Assembly (NCBI RefSeq): GCF_004336805.1
Contig: NZ_SJXM01000017.1
Coordinates: forward strand, 1-64,000
DNA length: 64,000 bases
From: Aeromicrobium sp. IC_218
Lineage (GTDB): Bacteria; Actinomycetota; Actinomycetes; Propionibacteriales; Nocardioidaceae
Reading direction: 5' to 3'
Of this stretch, positions 55,910 through 64,000 are shown piece by piece (position 1 is the stretch's first letter; every line of letters starts with the position of its first letter). The notes under the pieces are model-generated. The model was not told where the DNA came from and searched no databases. It saw only the letters and a program-made list of their open reading frames with translations. The position numbers were made by a program, and so were the translations under genes.

Positions 55910-56761
55910 ATGGAGACGCGGGAGCTCAGGTACTTCGTCGCCGTCGCCGAGGAGCTGCACTTCGGACGCGCGGCCGAACGCCTCGGCATCGCCCAGCCGC
56001 CGCTGTCACGGGCGATCGCTCAGCTCGAGCGCCGGCTCGGCACGGTGCTGCTGGAGAGGTCGAGCCGGACGACGTCCCTCACGGAGGCCGGCCAGCTGCT
56101 GCTGCGCGAGGCCCGCGCCGCGCTGTCGGCCGTCGAGGCCGCCGAGCGACGCACCCGACGAGTCGGCCGAGCCGGTACCGGCCAGTCGGCGAGCCTGGTG
56201 CTCGTGACGAAGTCGGGAGCGTCCAGCGAGCTGCTCGCCAAGCTGCTCGACGCCTACGCGGCGGAGCCCGACGCTGTCGCCGTGGACGTGCAGCTGTGCG
56301 GCATCGGTGAGCAGGGACCGATGCTCCGCGACGGACGGGCCGACGTGGCGCTGCTGCACCTGCCGCACGACTCCGTCAGCGGCCTGGACGTCGAGGTTCT
56401 CGCCGAGGAGGTCCAGATGGTGCTGCTGCCCGCAGGGCACGACTGGACCGGCCGCGCGAGCGTCACGACCGCCGAGGTGGACGCCCTGACCGACCCGCCG
56501 CCGGCGCGCTGGCCGCGTCCGGACGGCACGTATCCCGACGGCGACGGACCCGAGGTCCGCGACCACACCCAGCTGCTGCAGCTCGTCGCGCTCGGACGCA
56601 CCTGCGTCGTGCTGCCGGAGTCCGCGCGGTCGCTGCTGCGCGACGGCATCGTCGCCGTCCCGATCTCGGACGCACCCCGCGTCACGACGGTGATCGCCTG
56701 GCCGCCGCACAGCCGCTCCGCCGGCGTCGCCTCGCTGGTACGGACGGCGCTGAGGCTCTAG
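55910..56761 (+). CDS. LysR family transcriptional regulator
   Basis: 283 aa. N-terminal HTH (ELRYFVAVAEELHFGRAAERL; PPLSRAIAQLERRLG) and a LysR substrate domain with VLVTKSGASSELLAKLL. It likely controls the divergent SDR gene and itself through the 55861-55875 palindrome. Effector unknown. Its 3' end lies 47 bp before the dif site. Confidence 0.93.
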   Translation: METRELRYFVAVAEELHFGRAAERLGIAQPPLSRAIAQLERRLGTVLLERSSRTTSLTEAGQLLLREARAALSAVEAAERRTRRVGRAGTGQSASLVLVTKSGASSELLAKLLDAYAAEPDAVAVDVQLCGIGEQGPMLRDGRADVALLHLPHDSVSGLDVEVLAEEVQMVLLPAGHDWTGRASVTTAEVDALTDPPPARWPRPDGTYPDGDGPEVRDHTQLLQLVALGRTCVVLPESARSLLRDGIVAVPISDAPRVTTVIAWPPHSRSAGVASLVRTALRL

Positions 56762-56808
56762 GAAGCGCTCAGGCGGTGCTGGCGCCCCTTCCGGAGACCC
56801 GTACCCAC

Positions 56809-56836
56809 TTGTCCGATAATGCACATTATGTCAACT
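56809..56836. other. dif: dif site (XerC/XerD chromosome dimer resolution)
   Basis: Arms TTGTCCGATAA (XerC side) and TTATGTCAACT (XerD side) flank the 6-bp centre TGCACA, giving the 11+6+11 layout of dif. The XerD arm matches the E. coli arm at 9 of 11 positions, and CCGATAA/TTATGTCAA cores fit the actinobacterial dif pattern as recalled. The site is an AT-rich island in 70% GC DNA between two converging genes. It implies that the replication terminus lies here. Confidence 0.85.
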
Positions 56837-56886
56837 TGTGCATCTTCAGGTCGACCTGGGCGGCCGACCAGCGCTCCCCTCGACGG

Positions 56887-57285
56887 TCACCACGGCGGCA
56901 ACGACAGCAGCGGATCGGGCACGAGCACGCTGCCGCGCGGATCGCGCCGCCGCACCGGTGACGCGTCCGGCTCGTCGTCCAGCGCAGCGAGCGCCAGGAC
57001 GAGCGCCGACAGCTCGCCGGCGTCGTACGCCTGCGCCGGGCACGTCTCGTCGCGGAACGTGCCGTCCGCGGCCGCCACGAGCCGGATGCGCGTCCCGTCG
57101 ACGGTGAGCACCCGCACGACGACGACGCGGGACGCCTGACGACGAGCCAGCGCGACGACCCGCTCCAGGACGTCCCTCGGGCACGGATGTCGCTGCGAGA
57201 CGCCGTCGACGGTCAGCACGGAGCGGCCGCTGGCGAAGAACGTCGCGGTGACGCGTGGTGCGGTGCGGGGCGGATCGTCCGTCAT
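56887..57285 (-). CDS. Hypothetical protein next to dif
   Basis: 132 aa from MTDDPPRT, with GGAGG upstream of the ATG. Mixed alpha/beta, about 75 residues of regular sequence (VTATFFASGRSVLTVDGVSQ; VVVVRVLTVDGTRIRLVAAADG) and a Pro/Arg-rich end. No family recognised. Its stop lies 50 bp from dif. Confidence 0.6.
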   Translation of the reverse strand: MTDDPPRTAPRVTATFFASGRSVLTVDGVSQRHPCPRDVLERVVALARRQASRVVVVRVLTVDGTRIRLVAAADGTFRDETCPAQAYDAGELSALVLALAALDDEPDASPVRRRDPRGSVLVPDPLLSLPPW

Positions 57286-57407
57286 GGCGCCTCCTGCTGT
57301 CGAGCCGGCCCAGTCCAATCTAGGCCGGTCGGCGGCTCCTGGACATGGGTCGACCTCGACGGCTCCCACGGCGTTCTCGAGCGTGCCACTTCCCTATCGT
57401 GCAGTTC

Positions 57408-57420
57408 AGTGCACTATGCT
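57408..57420 (+). promoter_or_regulatory. -10 box and palindrome of the XRE-cupin gene
   Basis: TATGCT (57415-57420), six bases, ATG at 57427. The palindrome AGTGCACT (57408-57415) overlaps the -10 and a second GTGCA lies just upstream; probable autoregulatory site. Confidence 0.5.
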
Positions 57421-57426
57421 GCTCGC

Positions 57427-58032
57427 ATGGACTCCTCCGCCGCCGAGCTTGCCGCGCTGATCGGCGACCGCGTGCGCGTCGCCCGCACCGCGCAGGGATG
57501 GACGCTCGACCAGCTCGCCGAGCAGGCCGGTCTCAGCCGCCGCGCCCTGGTCAACGTCGAGCAGGGCGCGACGAACCCCAGCGTCTCGACCCTGCTGGCG
57601 CTCAGCGACGCCCTCGGCATCGGACTCCCCTCGCTCGTCGAGCCCGCCCACCGCACCGGCCCGAAGGTGACCCGGGCCGGCGAGGGCGCCACCCTCTGGA
57701 CCGGCGAGCACGGCGGACGCGGCGTGCTCGTCACGGGCACCGAGCCGCCGGACGTGCTCGAGCTGTGGGACTGGACGCTCGAGGCCGGCGAGTCACAGGT
57801 CAGCGAGGCGCACTCGCGCGGCACGGCCGAGCTCCTGCACGTCCACGAGGGTGAGCTGCAGGTGCGCGTCGGCGACGACACGACCCTGCTCGCCGCCGGG
57901 GACGCGCTCAGCTTCCGAGGGGACGTGGAGCACGCCTACGTCAACGCCGGCGACGCCCCGGTGCGCTTCTCCATGACGATCCTGGAGCCCGGCGTCGGCT
58001 CTCGTCCGGGGAGCAGGGACCCTCGTGGCTGA
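57427..58032 (+). CDS. XRE family regulator with cupin sensor domain
   Basis: 201 aa. HTH at about residues 10-65 (VRVARTAQGWTLDQLAEQAG), then a cupin domain (HSRGTAELLHVHEGELQVRVG; GDALSFRGDVEHAYVNAG) that may bind a small ligand. It overlaps the transporter gene by eight bases and so likely regulates it and itself. Confidence 0.92.
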   Translation: MDSSAAELAALIGDRVRVARTAQGWTLDQLAEQAGLSRRALVNVEQGATNPSVSTLLALSDALGIGLPSLVEPAHRTGPKVTRAGEGATLWTGEHGGRGVLVTGTEPPDVLELWDWTLEAGESQVSEAHSRGTAELLHVHEGELQVRVGDDTTLLAAGDALSFRGDVEHAYVNAGDAPVRFSMTILEPGVGSRPGSRDPRG

Positions 58033-58912
58033 CCGGCACCGCACTCACCTGGCCGTCCCGCCGTGGTCGATGGCGCTGCTCGCCATGTTCTCGGTGCAGC
58101 TCGGCTCCGCGCTGTCGGTCGGCCTGATCGACGACGTCGGCCCGGCCGGCACCGCGTGGCTCCGGCTCACCATGGGCGCGCTGGTGTTCGTCGTCCTCGT
58201 GCGCCCCTCCGTGCGCTCCCTGCGCCGGGCGGACCTGCCCGTCGTGCTCGGCCTGGGCGTGGCGACGGGTCTCATGACGCTGTCGTTCCTGGCCGCCCTC
58301 GACCGGATCGACCTGGGCACGGCGGTGGCGATCGAGTTCCTCGGCCCCCTGACCGTCGCGGCGGTCCGCAGCGGGAGCCGTCGCGGCCTGCTCCTCCCCC
58401 TGCTCGCGCTCGCCGGCGTGGTCCTGCTGACCGAGCCCTGGCACGGCGACGTCGACCCCGCCGGCGTCGGGTTCGCGGCGCTCGGCGCGGTCGGCTGGGC
58501 CTGCTACATCCTGCTGACCCAGCACGTGGGCGACCGGTTCGCCGGCGTCGACGGGCTCGCGTTCACGATCCCCGTCGCCGCCCTCACCGCCGCGGTCGTC
58601 GGCGTCCCGCAGGCTGCCGGGCACCTCTCCCCCGGCATCGTGGCCACGGCGCTCGGGCTGGCCCTGCTGCTGCCCTGCCTGCCGTTCGCGCTGGAGATGC
58701 TCGCCCTGCGCCGCATGACCCCGCTGGCGTTCGGCACGCTCATGGCGCTGGAGCCGGCCATCGGGGCCCTGCTCGGGCTCGTCGTGCTGGGCCAGCAGCC
58801 CGGCGTCCTGCAGGTGCTGGGCGTGGCCCTGGTGGTGACGGCCGGTGCCGCCGCCCAGCGCGGTGGCCTGCGCGAGCCGATGGTGACGCCCGACCAGGAC
58901 GTCCTGACCTGA
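58025..58912 (+). CDS. EamA/DMT family transporter (RhtA-like)
   Basis: 295 aa, about ten transmembrane helices in two EamA repeats. Segments such as IDLGTAVAIEFLGPLTVA and GTLMALEPAIGALLGLVVLGQ match RhtA-type amino-acid exporters. GTG start inside the end of the XRE-cupin gene. Substrate is inferred only from family. Confidence 0.9.
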   Translation: MADRHRTHLAVPPWSMALLAMFSVQLGSALSVGLIDDVGPAGTAWLRLTMGALVFVVLVRPSVRSLRRADLPVVLGLGVATGLMTLSFLAALDRIDLGTAVAIEFLGPLTVAAVRSGSRRGLLLPLLALAGVVLLTEPWHGDVDPAGVGFAALGAVGWACYILLTQHVGDRFAGVDGLAFTIPVAALTAAVVGVPQAAGHLSPGIVATALGLALLLPCLPFALEMLALRRMTPLAFGTLMALEPAIGALLGLVVLGQQPGVLQVLGVALVVTAGAAAQRGGLREPMVTPDQDVLT

Positions 58913-58920
58913 CCCTCCCC

Positions 58921-58926
58921 TAGCCT
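58921..58926 (+). promoter_or_regulatory. -10 box of the NTF2-like gene
   Basis: TAGCCT with a 30-nt leader holding GAGGAGGA before the GTG at 58956. Confidence 0.4.
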
Positions 58927-58955
58927 CGGCGTGACCCGATCCGAGGAGGACCGCC

Positions 58956-59345
58956 GTGACCACCTTCCGCGAGGCCGTCGAGGCCCACGACATGGACGCC
59001 GTCGACCGGCTGCTGGCCGACGACGTCGTGTTCCGCAGCCCGGTGGCCCACACGCCGTACCCGGGCAAGCCGATCACCAGCGCGATCCTGCGCGCCGTCG
59101 TCGAGGTCTTCCAGGACTTCCGGTACGTCCGCCAGCTGCAGGACGGTCACGAGCACGCGTACGTCTTCGAGGCCACCGTCGACGGGCTCGAGCTGACCGG
59201 CTGCGACTTCCTGACGCTCGACGACGAGGGGCGTGTCACCGAGTTCATGGTCATGGTGCGTCCGCTCAAGGCGGCGCAGGCGCTCGCCGGCCGGATGGCC
59301 GAGCGCTACCCCTCGATCGTCGCCGACGCGGAGGCGCGCGCCTGA
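58956..59345 (+). CDS. NTF2-like / SnoaL family protein
   Basis: 129 aa alpha+beta cone fold: TFREAVEAHDMDAVDRLLADDVVFRSPV and LELTGCDFLTLDDEGRVTEFMVMV. Family members include enzymes and binding proteins; no catalytic set is obvious. GTG start after a strong ribosome-binding site. Confidence 0.85.
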   Translation: MTTFREAVEAHDMDAVDRLLADDVVFRSPVAHTPYPGKPITSAILRAVVEVFQDFRYVRQLQDGHEHAYVFEATVDGLELTGCDFLTLDDEGRVTEFMVMVRPLKAAQALAGRMAERYPSIVADAEARA

Positions 59346-59355
59346 GCCGACCGGC

Positions 59356-59997
59356 TCAGGCGTACAGGCCCTGGGCGTACTGCTCGGGCGCGTAGTAGCG
59401 GTCGAGCTCGTCCAGCGTCTGGCCGGTCGGCTCGAGCTGCGACGCGAGCACGGCCCGGCGGGGCACGTGCGCCTCGGGGTCCCAGGTCTCCGGCTCCCAC
59501 AGCCGCGAGCGCATGAACGCCTTCGCGCAGTGGAAGAAGACCTCCTGCACGTCGACCACCATCGCCATGACCGGTCGGCGGTCCTGCACCCGCATCTCGT
59601 CCAGGAACGGCGCGTCGCTGACCAGCGTCGCCCGCCCGTTGACCCGTAGCGTGTCGCCCCGCCCCGGGATGACGAAGATCAGGCCGACGTGCGGGTCCTG
59701 CAGCAGGTTGCGGTACCCGTCGGCGCGCCGGTTGCCCGGCCGCTCGGCGAGCGCGATCGTCCGGTCGTCGAGCACGTGGACCAGACGGCCGGCGGGATCG
59801 CCCTTCGGCGAGGCGTCGCAGCCACCGGCCCCGGACGTCGCCAGCACGCAGAACGGGCTCGCGGCCAGCCACGCCCGGTCGGCGTCGGTCAGCCGGGTGC
59901 GGCCCTTGTCGCGGGCCCGGGCCGCCGGCTCCCCCAGCAGGTCCGTCAGCGCCTGCTCCGAGTCCACCGTCGTCCACCCGCGCTCGTCCGTCGTCAT
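59356..59997 (-). CDS. PPOX-type FMN flavoprotein
   Basis: 213 aa. FMN-binding split-barrel: WLAASPFCVLATSGAGGCDASPKGDPAG, NRRADGYRNLLQDPHVGLIFVIPG, and FFHCAKAFMRSRLWEPETW. It resembles the MSMEG_1061-type subgroup, pyridoxamine-phosphate-oxidase related but probably acting on another substrate. It converges on the NTF2-like gene. Confidence 0.88.
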   Translation of the reverse strand: MTTDERGWTTVDSEQALTDLLGEPAARARDKGRTRLTDADRAWLAASPFCVLATSGAGGCDASPKGDPAGRLVHVLDDRTIALAERPGNRRADGYRNLLQDPHVGLIFVIPGRGDTLRVNGRATLVSDAPFLDEMRVQDRRPVMAMVVDVQEVFFHCAKAFMRSRLWEPETWDPEAHVPRRAVLASQLEPTGQTLDELDRYYAPEQYAQGLYA

Positions 59998-60003
59998 GGC
60001 CGC

Positions 60004-60009
60004 AGGCTA
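60004..60009 (-). promoter_or_regulatory. -10 box, leaderless start of the PPOX gene
   Basis: Minus-strand TAGCCT, six bases, ATG at 59997. Confidence 0.5.
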
Positions 60010-60164
60010 CGCCGCTCCGACCCGCCGCCGTCACGACGACGTGAGACGCGCCACGTCGACCGCGAGGGGTGGAGGGCGCGGCGGCCGTGTCGCTCAGGTC
60101 GGCGGCGGCGCTGACGAAGGTGCTCGGGACCGTGCTCGGACGGTCCTCGGACCCAGGAGCCGTC

Positions 60165-62564
60165 TTGCGCCACCCGCTCGCCCGTCTGGTCGTCGTCGCC
60201 CTCGTCGCCGCCGGGCTCCCGCTCACCGGCTCGGCCGTCGCGTCGGCCGCTCCCGTCTCGCTCGCCTCCCCGTGCTCGGACCCGCTGGTCGACGAGGCGC
60301 AGCCCGCCGAGGACGCGCTCGCGGAGCTGCCGGACGCCGAGGTGGCCGCCGTCAACGACCTCTCGGTGCCCCGGCTCCGCGAGGAGGCCCGGGACGAGGC
60401 CCTGTGGGTCGATCCGTGCGGTCGGCTGTACGCGGTCGAGGAGGCGCCCGCCGAGCCCGAGCCCGCCGACGTCGCTCCCCCGGTGGCCCGGGCGGCGACC
60501 GATGCGTTCGCGCTGCACTCGCGCCCGGGGGCGCCGCGCACGATCTACCTGGACTTCACCGGGCACTCCCTGACCCGCACCGCGTGGAACAGCGAGCGGC
60601 CGACCATCACCGTCGGCGCGTGGTCGTCGGACGCCGACCCGGCGACGTTCTCCGCCGCCGAGCGCGCGACGGTCGCCGCGGTCTGGGAGTCGGTCGCGGC
60701 CGACTACGCGGCCTGGGACGTCGACGTGACCACCCAGGACCCCGGCGTCGACGCGCTCGTCCGCACCAGCACGTCCGACGCGCGGTACGGGATGCGCGTG
60801 CTCGTCGCGGGCGACAGTGACGGCATGCAGACCGAGTGCGGCTGCGGCGGCGTCGCGTTCGTCGGCGTCTTCGACCGCGTCGGCGGCGCCTACCAGCCGG
60901 CGCTCGTCTTCGGCCGGGTGCTGGGCTCGGCGAAGGCGATCGCCGAGGCCGCCTCGCACGAGGCCGGCCACACCTTCGGACTGTTCCACGACGGCGACGC
61001 CTCGGCGGCGTACCACGTCGGCACGCGGCCCTGGGCGCCGATCATGGGCGTCGGCTACTACCAGCCCGTGTCGCAGTGGAGCCACGGCGAGTACGCCGGC
61101 GCCACCAGCACCCAGGACGACACGGCGATCATCTCCTCGAGCCTGCCCCTGCTCCGGGACGACCACGCCGGGCCGGCGACCCTGGCCACGGCCACGCCGC
61201 TGACGTCCTCGGCCGCCGGCGTCGTCACCGGACCGGCGGACCAGGACTCGTTCGCGGTCGAGTCCCTCGGAGCGGTGACGGTCACCGCGACCCCCACGAG
61301 CGCGACGACCGACCTCGACGTGGAGCTCGTCGTCACCGACGCCTCGGGCGTCGTGCGCCAGAGGGTCAACCCGGCGGCCACCCGCGTGAGCGCGTCCGTG
61401 GCGAGCGGCCTGGGCGCCTCGGCGCAGCTGGCGGCCGGCCGCCACGTCGTCACGGTGCGGGGTGGCGCGGGGCCGGGCTACAGCGCGTACGGGTCGCTCG
61501 GCGCGTACCGCATCACCGCGACCGGCGAGGTGGCCGGAACGGTGCTGACCGCCGCACGGACGGTCGCCCCGGCCGTCGTCGGCCGGCCTTACACGGCCAC
61601 CGTCGTCACCGGCGGCACGCCGCCGCTCTCCTGGAGCGGTGCCGACGTGCCGCCCGGCCTCGTCTTCACCGACGACGGTCGCCTCACCGGCACCCCCACG
61701 GCCACGGCCGGCCCGAGCCCCCAGGTGCCGGTCGTCCGCGACGCCACCGGCCGCACGGTCGAGCTCGCCGCCTGGTCCGGCTTCGCGGTGGAGACGCCCC
61801 TGACCCCGATCGCGGCGTCGCTCCCCCGCGCGACCCGAGGACGTCCGTACGCCCACCTGCTCGGGGTGACGAGCGCACCCGCCGACGTGCGCTGGAGCGC
61901 GTCCGACCTGCCCACCGGGCTGGCCCTGGACACGGACGGACGCCTGTCGGGGACGCCGGCGCGGGCCGGCACCTCCACGGTCACGCTCACCGCGGCGAGC
62001 GGCCGCCAGAGCCGGACGCAGCGCGTGCCGCTGGTCGTCCAGGACGTCGTCGGAGTCAGCACGTCGAGCGTGCCGACCGCCGTGGTCGGCACGGCGTACC
62101 GGGCCCGGCTCGGCGCCACCGGCGGCGACGGGCGGTACCGCTGGACCGCCACCGGCCTTCCCGCCGGCCTGGCCCTGGCCGCGGACGGGACGCTCAGCGG
62201 CCGGCCCCGCGCCGTCGGCACCACCCGCGTCACCGTGACAGCGAGCAGCGCGGCCACCACCGCGACCCGTCAGGTCACCGTCGTCGTCCGCCGGACGGTC
62301 TCGGTGCGCACCCGCACGGTCCGGTCCGGGCGACTCGGTCGTGCCTACCGGTCGGACGTGAGGATCGACGGCGGACGGCCGACGTTCGTGTGGCGGGCGA
62401 CGGGCGTGCCCCGCGGCGTCCGCCTGGTGCCCACGCGGGCCGGGACACGCGCCACCCTGCAGGGTCGTCCGCGCCGGGCCGGCACCTACCGCGTGCGGGT
62501 GCGCGTGGCCGACGCCACCGGCCGCGCCGTGACGCGCACGCTGACCCTGCGCGTCCGCCGCTGA
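60165..62564 (+). CDS. Secreted metzincin-type protease with four Ig-like repeats
   Basis: 799 aa from TTG. The signal peptide (about residues 1-29, ending ASA) is followed by a protease domain with HEAGHTFGLFH, i.e. HExxHxxGxxH at 265-275, and a Met-turn IMGVGYY near 293. A beta-rich segment resembling a PPC domain (about 330-430) and four putative-Ig (He_PIG-like) repeats follow. The TTG is preferred over upstream in-frame GTGs because its AGGAG leader matches that of the downstream paralogue. Substrate unknown. Confidence 0.85.
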   Translation: MRHPLARLVVVALVAAGLPLTGSAVASAAPVSLASPCSDPLVDEAQPAEDALAELPDAEVAAVNDLSVPRLREEARDEALWVDPCGRLYAVEEAPAEPEPADVAPPVARAATDAFALHSRPGAPRTIYLDFTGHSLTRTAWNSERPTITVGAWSSDADPATFSAAERATVAAVWESVAADYAAWDVDVTTQDPGVDALVRTSTSDARYGMRVLVAGDSDGMQTECGCGGVAFVGVFDRVGGAYQPALVFGRVLGSAKAIAEAASHEAGHTFGLFHDGDASAAYHVGTRPWAPIMGVGYYQPVSQWSHGEYAGATSTQDDTAIISSSLPLLRDDHAGPATLATATPLTSSAAGVVTGPADQDSFAVESLGAVTVTATPTSATTDLDVELVVTDASGVVRQRVNPAATRVSASVASGLGASAQLAAGRHVVTVRGGAGPGYSAYGSLGAYRITATGEVAGTVLTAARTVAPAVVGRPYTATVVTGGTPPLSWSGADVPPGLVFTDDGRLTGTPTATAGPSPQVPVVRDATGRTVELAAWSGFAVETPLTPIAASLPRATRGRPYAHLLGVTSAPADVRWSASDLPTGLALDTDGRLSGTPARAGTSTVTLTAASGRQSRTQRVPLVVQDVVGVSTSSVPTAVVGTAYRARLGATGGDGRYRWTATGLPAGLALAADGTLSGRPRAVGTTRVTVTASSAATTATRQVTVVVRRTVSVRTRTVRSGRLGRAYRSDVRIDGGRPTFVWRATGVPRGVRLVPTRAGTRATLQGRPRRAGTYRVRVRVADATGRAVTRTLTLRVRR

Positions 62565-62677
62565 GCCCGGGCCGAGCGGCAGGATTCCGCGCAGGACCGC
62601 TCAGGTCGGCCGCGAGCCTGCCGATGGTCGGTCATCGTCCTGCACGGAAGCGGGACGCTCGTGACCCAGGAGCTCGT

Positions 62678-64000
62678 ATGTCACACCGCAGGACGCACTC
62701 CCTTCTCGTCGCCGCCCTGATCAGCACCGCGGTGCTGGCGGCCGGCGCCACCACCGTCGACGGACCGGCGGCCGTGGCCGCCGCCACGACGTGCACCCGA
62801 CCGCTGCTCGACGAGCCGCAACCGGCGCAGGACGCGCTGCCCGAGGTGCCCGACGCGACCGTCGCCGACCTCAACAAGATCCCCGTCCGGACGCTGCAGC
62901 ACGAGGCCGCCGAGGACGACGCCCTCTGGCTCGACCAGTGCGGCCGGCTGTTCGTCGTCGACGAGCTGCCCGCCGAGCCGGCGGCCACAGCGACCACGCC
63001 GATCGCCAACGCCAGCGTGAAGCCGGCCGACGCGTTCTCGCTGCACTCGCGCAAGGGCGCCTCGAAGGTCATCTACCTCGACTTCCGCGGCCGGACGCTG
63101 AGCGGCACCGCGTGGAACACCTCGCGCGGACGCACGTCGATCCCGCTCGGGGCCTACGACACCAACGGCGTCCCCGGCACGTTCACCGACGCCGAGCGCG
63201 CCGCGGTCGCCGCGGTGTGGGAGTCGGTCGCGGCCGACTACGCCGCCTGGGACGTCGACGTGACGACCCAGGACCCCGGCACCGCCGCCCTCGGCCGCAC
63301 GACGTCCACCGACACCAAGTACGGCATCCGCGTCGTGGTGACCAGCCGCAGCAGCGGCATGCAGGCCGAGTGCGGCTGCGGCGGCATCGCCTACGTGAAC
63401 GTCTTCGAGCACGTCGGCGTCCAGTACCAGCCGGCGCTGGTGTTCGCCGAGGCGCTCGGCTCGCCCAAGGCGATCGCCGAGGCGGCCTCGCACGAGGCGG
63501 GCCACAACTTCGGTCTGTTCCACGACGGCGACGCCAACGCCGGCTACCACACCGGCACCGACCCGTGGGCGCCCATCATGGGCGTCGGCTACTACCAGCC
63601 GGTCTCGCAGTGGAGCCGCGGCGAGTACGCCACCGCCACCAACCAGCAGGACGACACGGCGATCATCGGCCGCCAGCTCGGCGTCGCCGCCGACGACCAC
63701 CCGGGCACCACCGACCCGGCCGTCGCCACGCGGCTGACCACCAGCGCCACGGGCCTGGTCACCGGACCGGACGACGCGGACAGCTTCGTCGTCACGTCCG
63801 AGACGCCCATGGACGTCGTCGCCGAGCCGCTCACCACCTGGAGCAACCTCGACGTCGAGCTCACCGTCAGCGACGCGTCGGGCGCGACCACCCAGGTGGT
63901 CAACCCCGGCACCACGCGCAGCAGCGCCACGACGGCCCAGGGTCTCGGCGCGACCGCCAGCCTCCCGGCCGGCACGCACGTCGTCACGGTCCGCGGCGGC
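62678..64000 (+). CDS. Paralogous secreted metzincin-type protease, 3' end outside window
   Basis: 441 codons without a stop before the window ends. Signal peptide at residues 1-36, then the same protease core: AAVWESVAADYAAWDVDVTT, MQAECGCGG, HEAGHNFGLFH at 272-282 and IMGVGYYQPVSQWS. About half the positions match the upstream gene over the shared region by eye, so the pair is a tandem duplication. The leader (CCCAGGAGCTCGT before ATG) matches that of its neighbour. Confidence 0.9.
   Translation, partial: MSHRRTHSLLVAALISTAVLAAGATTVDGPAAVAAATTCTRPLLDEPQPAQDALPEVPDATVADLNKIPVRTLQHEAAEDDALWLDQCGRLFVVDELPAEPAATATTPIANASVKPADAFSLHSRKGASKVIYLDFRGRTLSGTAWNTSRGRTSIPLGAYDTNGVPGTFTDAERAAVAAVWESVAADYAAWDVDVTTQDPGTAALGRTTSTDTKYGIRVVVTSRSSGMQAECGCGGIAYVNVFEHVGVQYQPALVFAEALGSPKAIAEAASHEAGHNFGLFHDGDANAGYHTGTDPWAPIMGVGYYQPVSQWSRGEYATATNQQDDTAIIGRQLGVAADDHPGTTDPAVATRLTTSATGLVTGPDDADSFVVTSETPMDVVAEPLTTWSNLDVELTVSDASGATTQVVNPGTTRSSATTAQGLGATASLPAGTHVVTVRGG

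Noticed and set aside
60069-60164. Upstream GTG starts for the first metzincin
   Set aside because: They place 32 or 26 extra residues before the signal peptide; the AGGAG-TTG leader matches that of the tandem paralogue.

Overview
The window is about 70% G+C, densely packed with genes, and reads as the chromosome of an actinobacterium. Markers for this are a complete Pup-proteasome locus (mpa, dop, pup, prcB, prcA, pafA, pafBC), a mycothiol-pathway gene (mshC), rbpA, helY next to tatAC, and frequent GTG starts. Gene content and order suggest Nocardioidaceae (an Aeromicrobium- or Nocardioides-like genome); that placement is inference, because no rRNA or tRNA gene is present to anchor it. No prophage, insertion sequence, CRISPR array or RNA gene was recognised.

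Layout. 0.07-9.8 kb: MoxR/VWA pair, M20 peptidase, aldo/keto reductase, uppP, CorA-type channel, mshC and a PAC2 protein. 9.8-12.5 kb: a three-gene iron/redox operon (haem-oxygenase-like diiron protein, CDGSH protein, FAD-Rieske oxidoreductase). 12.6-20.7 kb: metH, a HAD hydrolase, a RecB-like Fe-S nuclease, a site-2 protease, trmI and a reductase. 20.8-22.6 kb: a DUF222/HNH endonuclease behind a LexA-type box, then an array of four tandem repeats of about 105 bp. 22.7-39.8 kb: the protein-turnover and export locus mpa-GNAT-tetR-TIGR01777-(small ORF)-dop-x-VOC-pup-prcB-prcA-pafA-FKBP-pafB-pafC-tatA-tatC-DAGK-helY. 39.9-52.4 kb: a 5'-3' exonuclease, pepQ, lnt, rbpA, an MFS/GDPD pair, an XRE-MurA fusion, a secreted M28 peptidase and a siderophore-interacting protein. 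52.6-56.8 kb: a UvrA-like ATPase and a divergent SDR/LysR pair. 56.8 kb: a 28-bp site that matches the XerC/XerD dif site, so the window probably spans the replication terminus. 57-64 kb: a cupin regulator with a transporter, an NTF2-like protein, a PPOX-type flavoprotein, and two tandem secreted metzincin-type proteases, the second cut by the window edge.

Working together. Pup (ending Gly-Gly-Glu) is attached to substrates by PafA and removed by Dop; Mpa unfolds pupylated proteins into the PrcBA core. PafB and PafC, paired WYL regulators of the DNA-damage response, sit in one transcription unit with the Tat translocase. A striking regulatory feature is that 25 of 62 genes have a TANNNT hexamer (mostly TAGGGT or TAGGCT) six or seven bases before the start codon, the signature of leaderless mRNAs. 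Other readable control sites are a LexA box, a SigR-type promoter for rbpA, twin TetR-type operators, a LysR box, and an operator overlapping the -10 of the XRE-MurA gene.

Limits. All assignments rest on reading motifs and family resemblance by eye; no database search was run. Start codons were chosen from promoter spacing, ribosome-binding sites and family N-termini.
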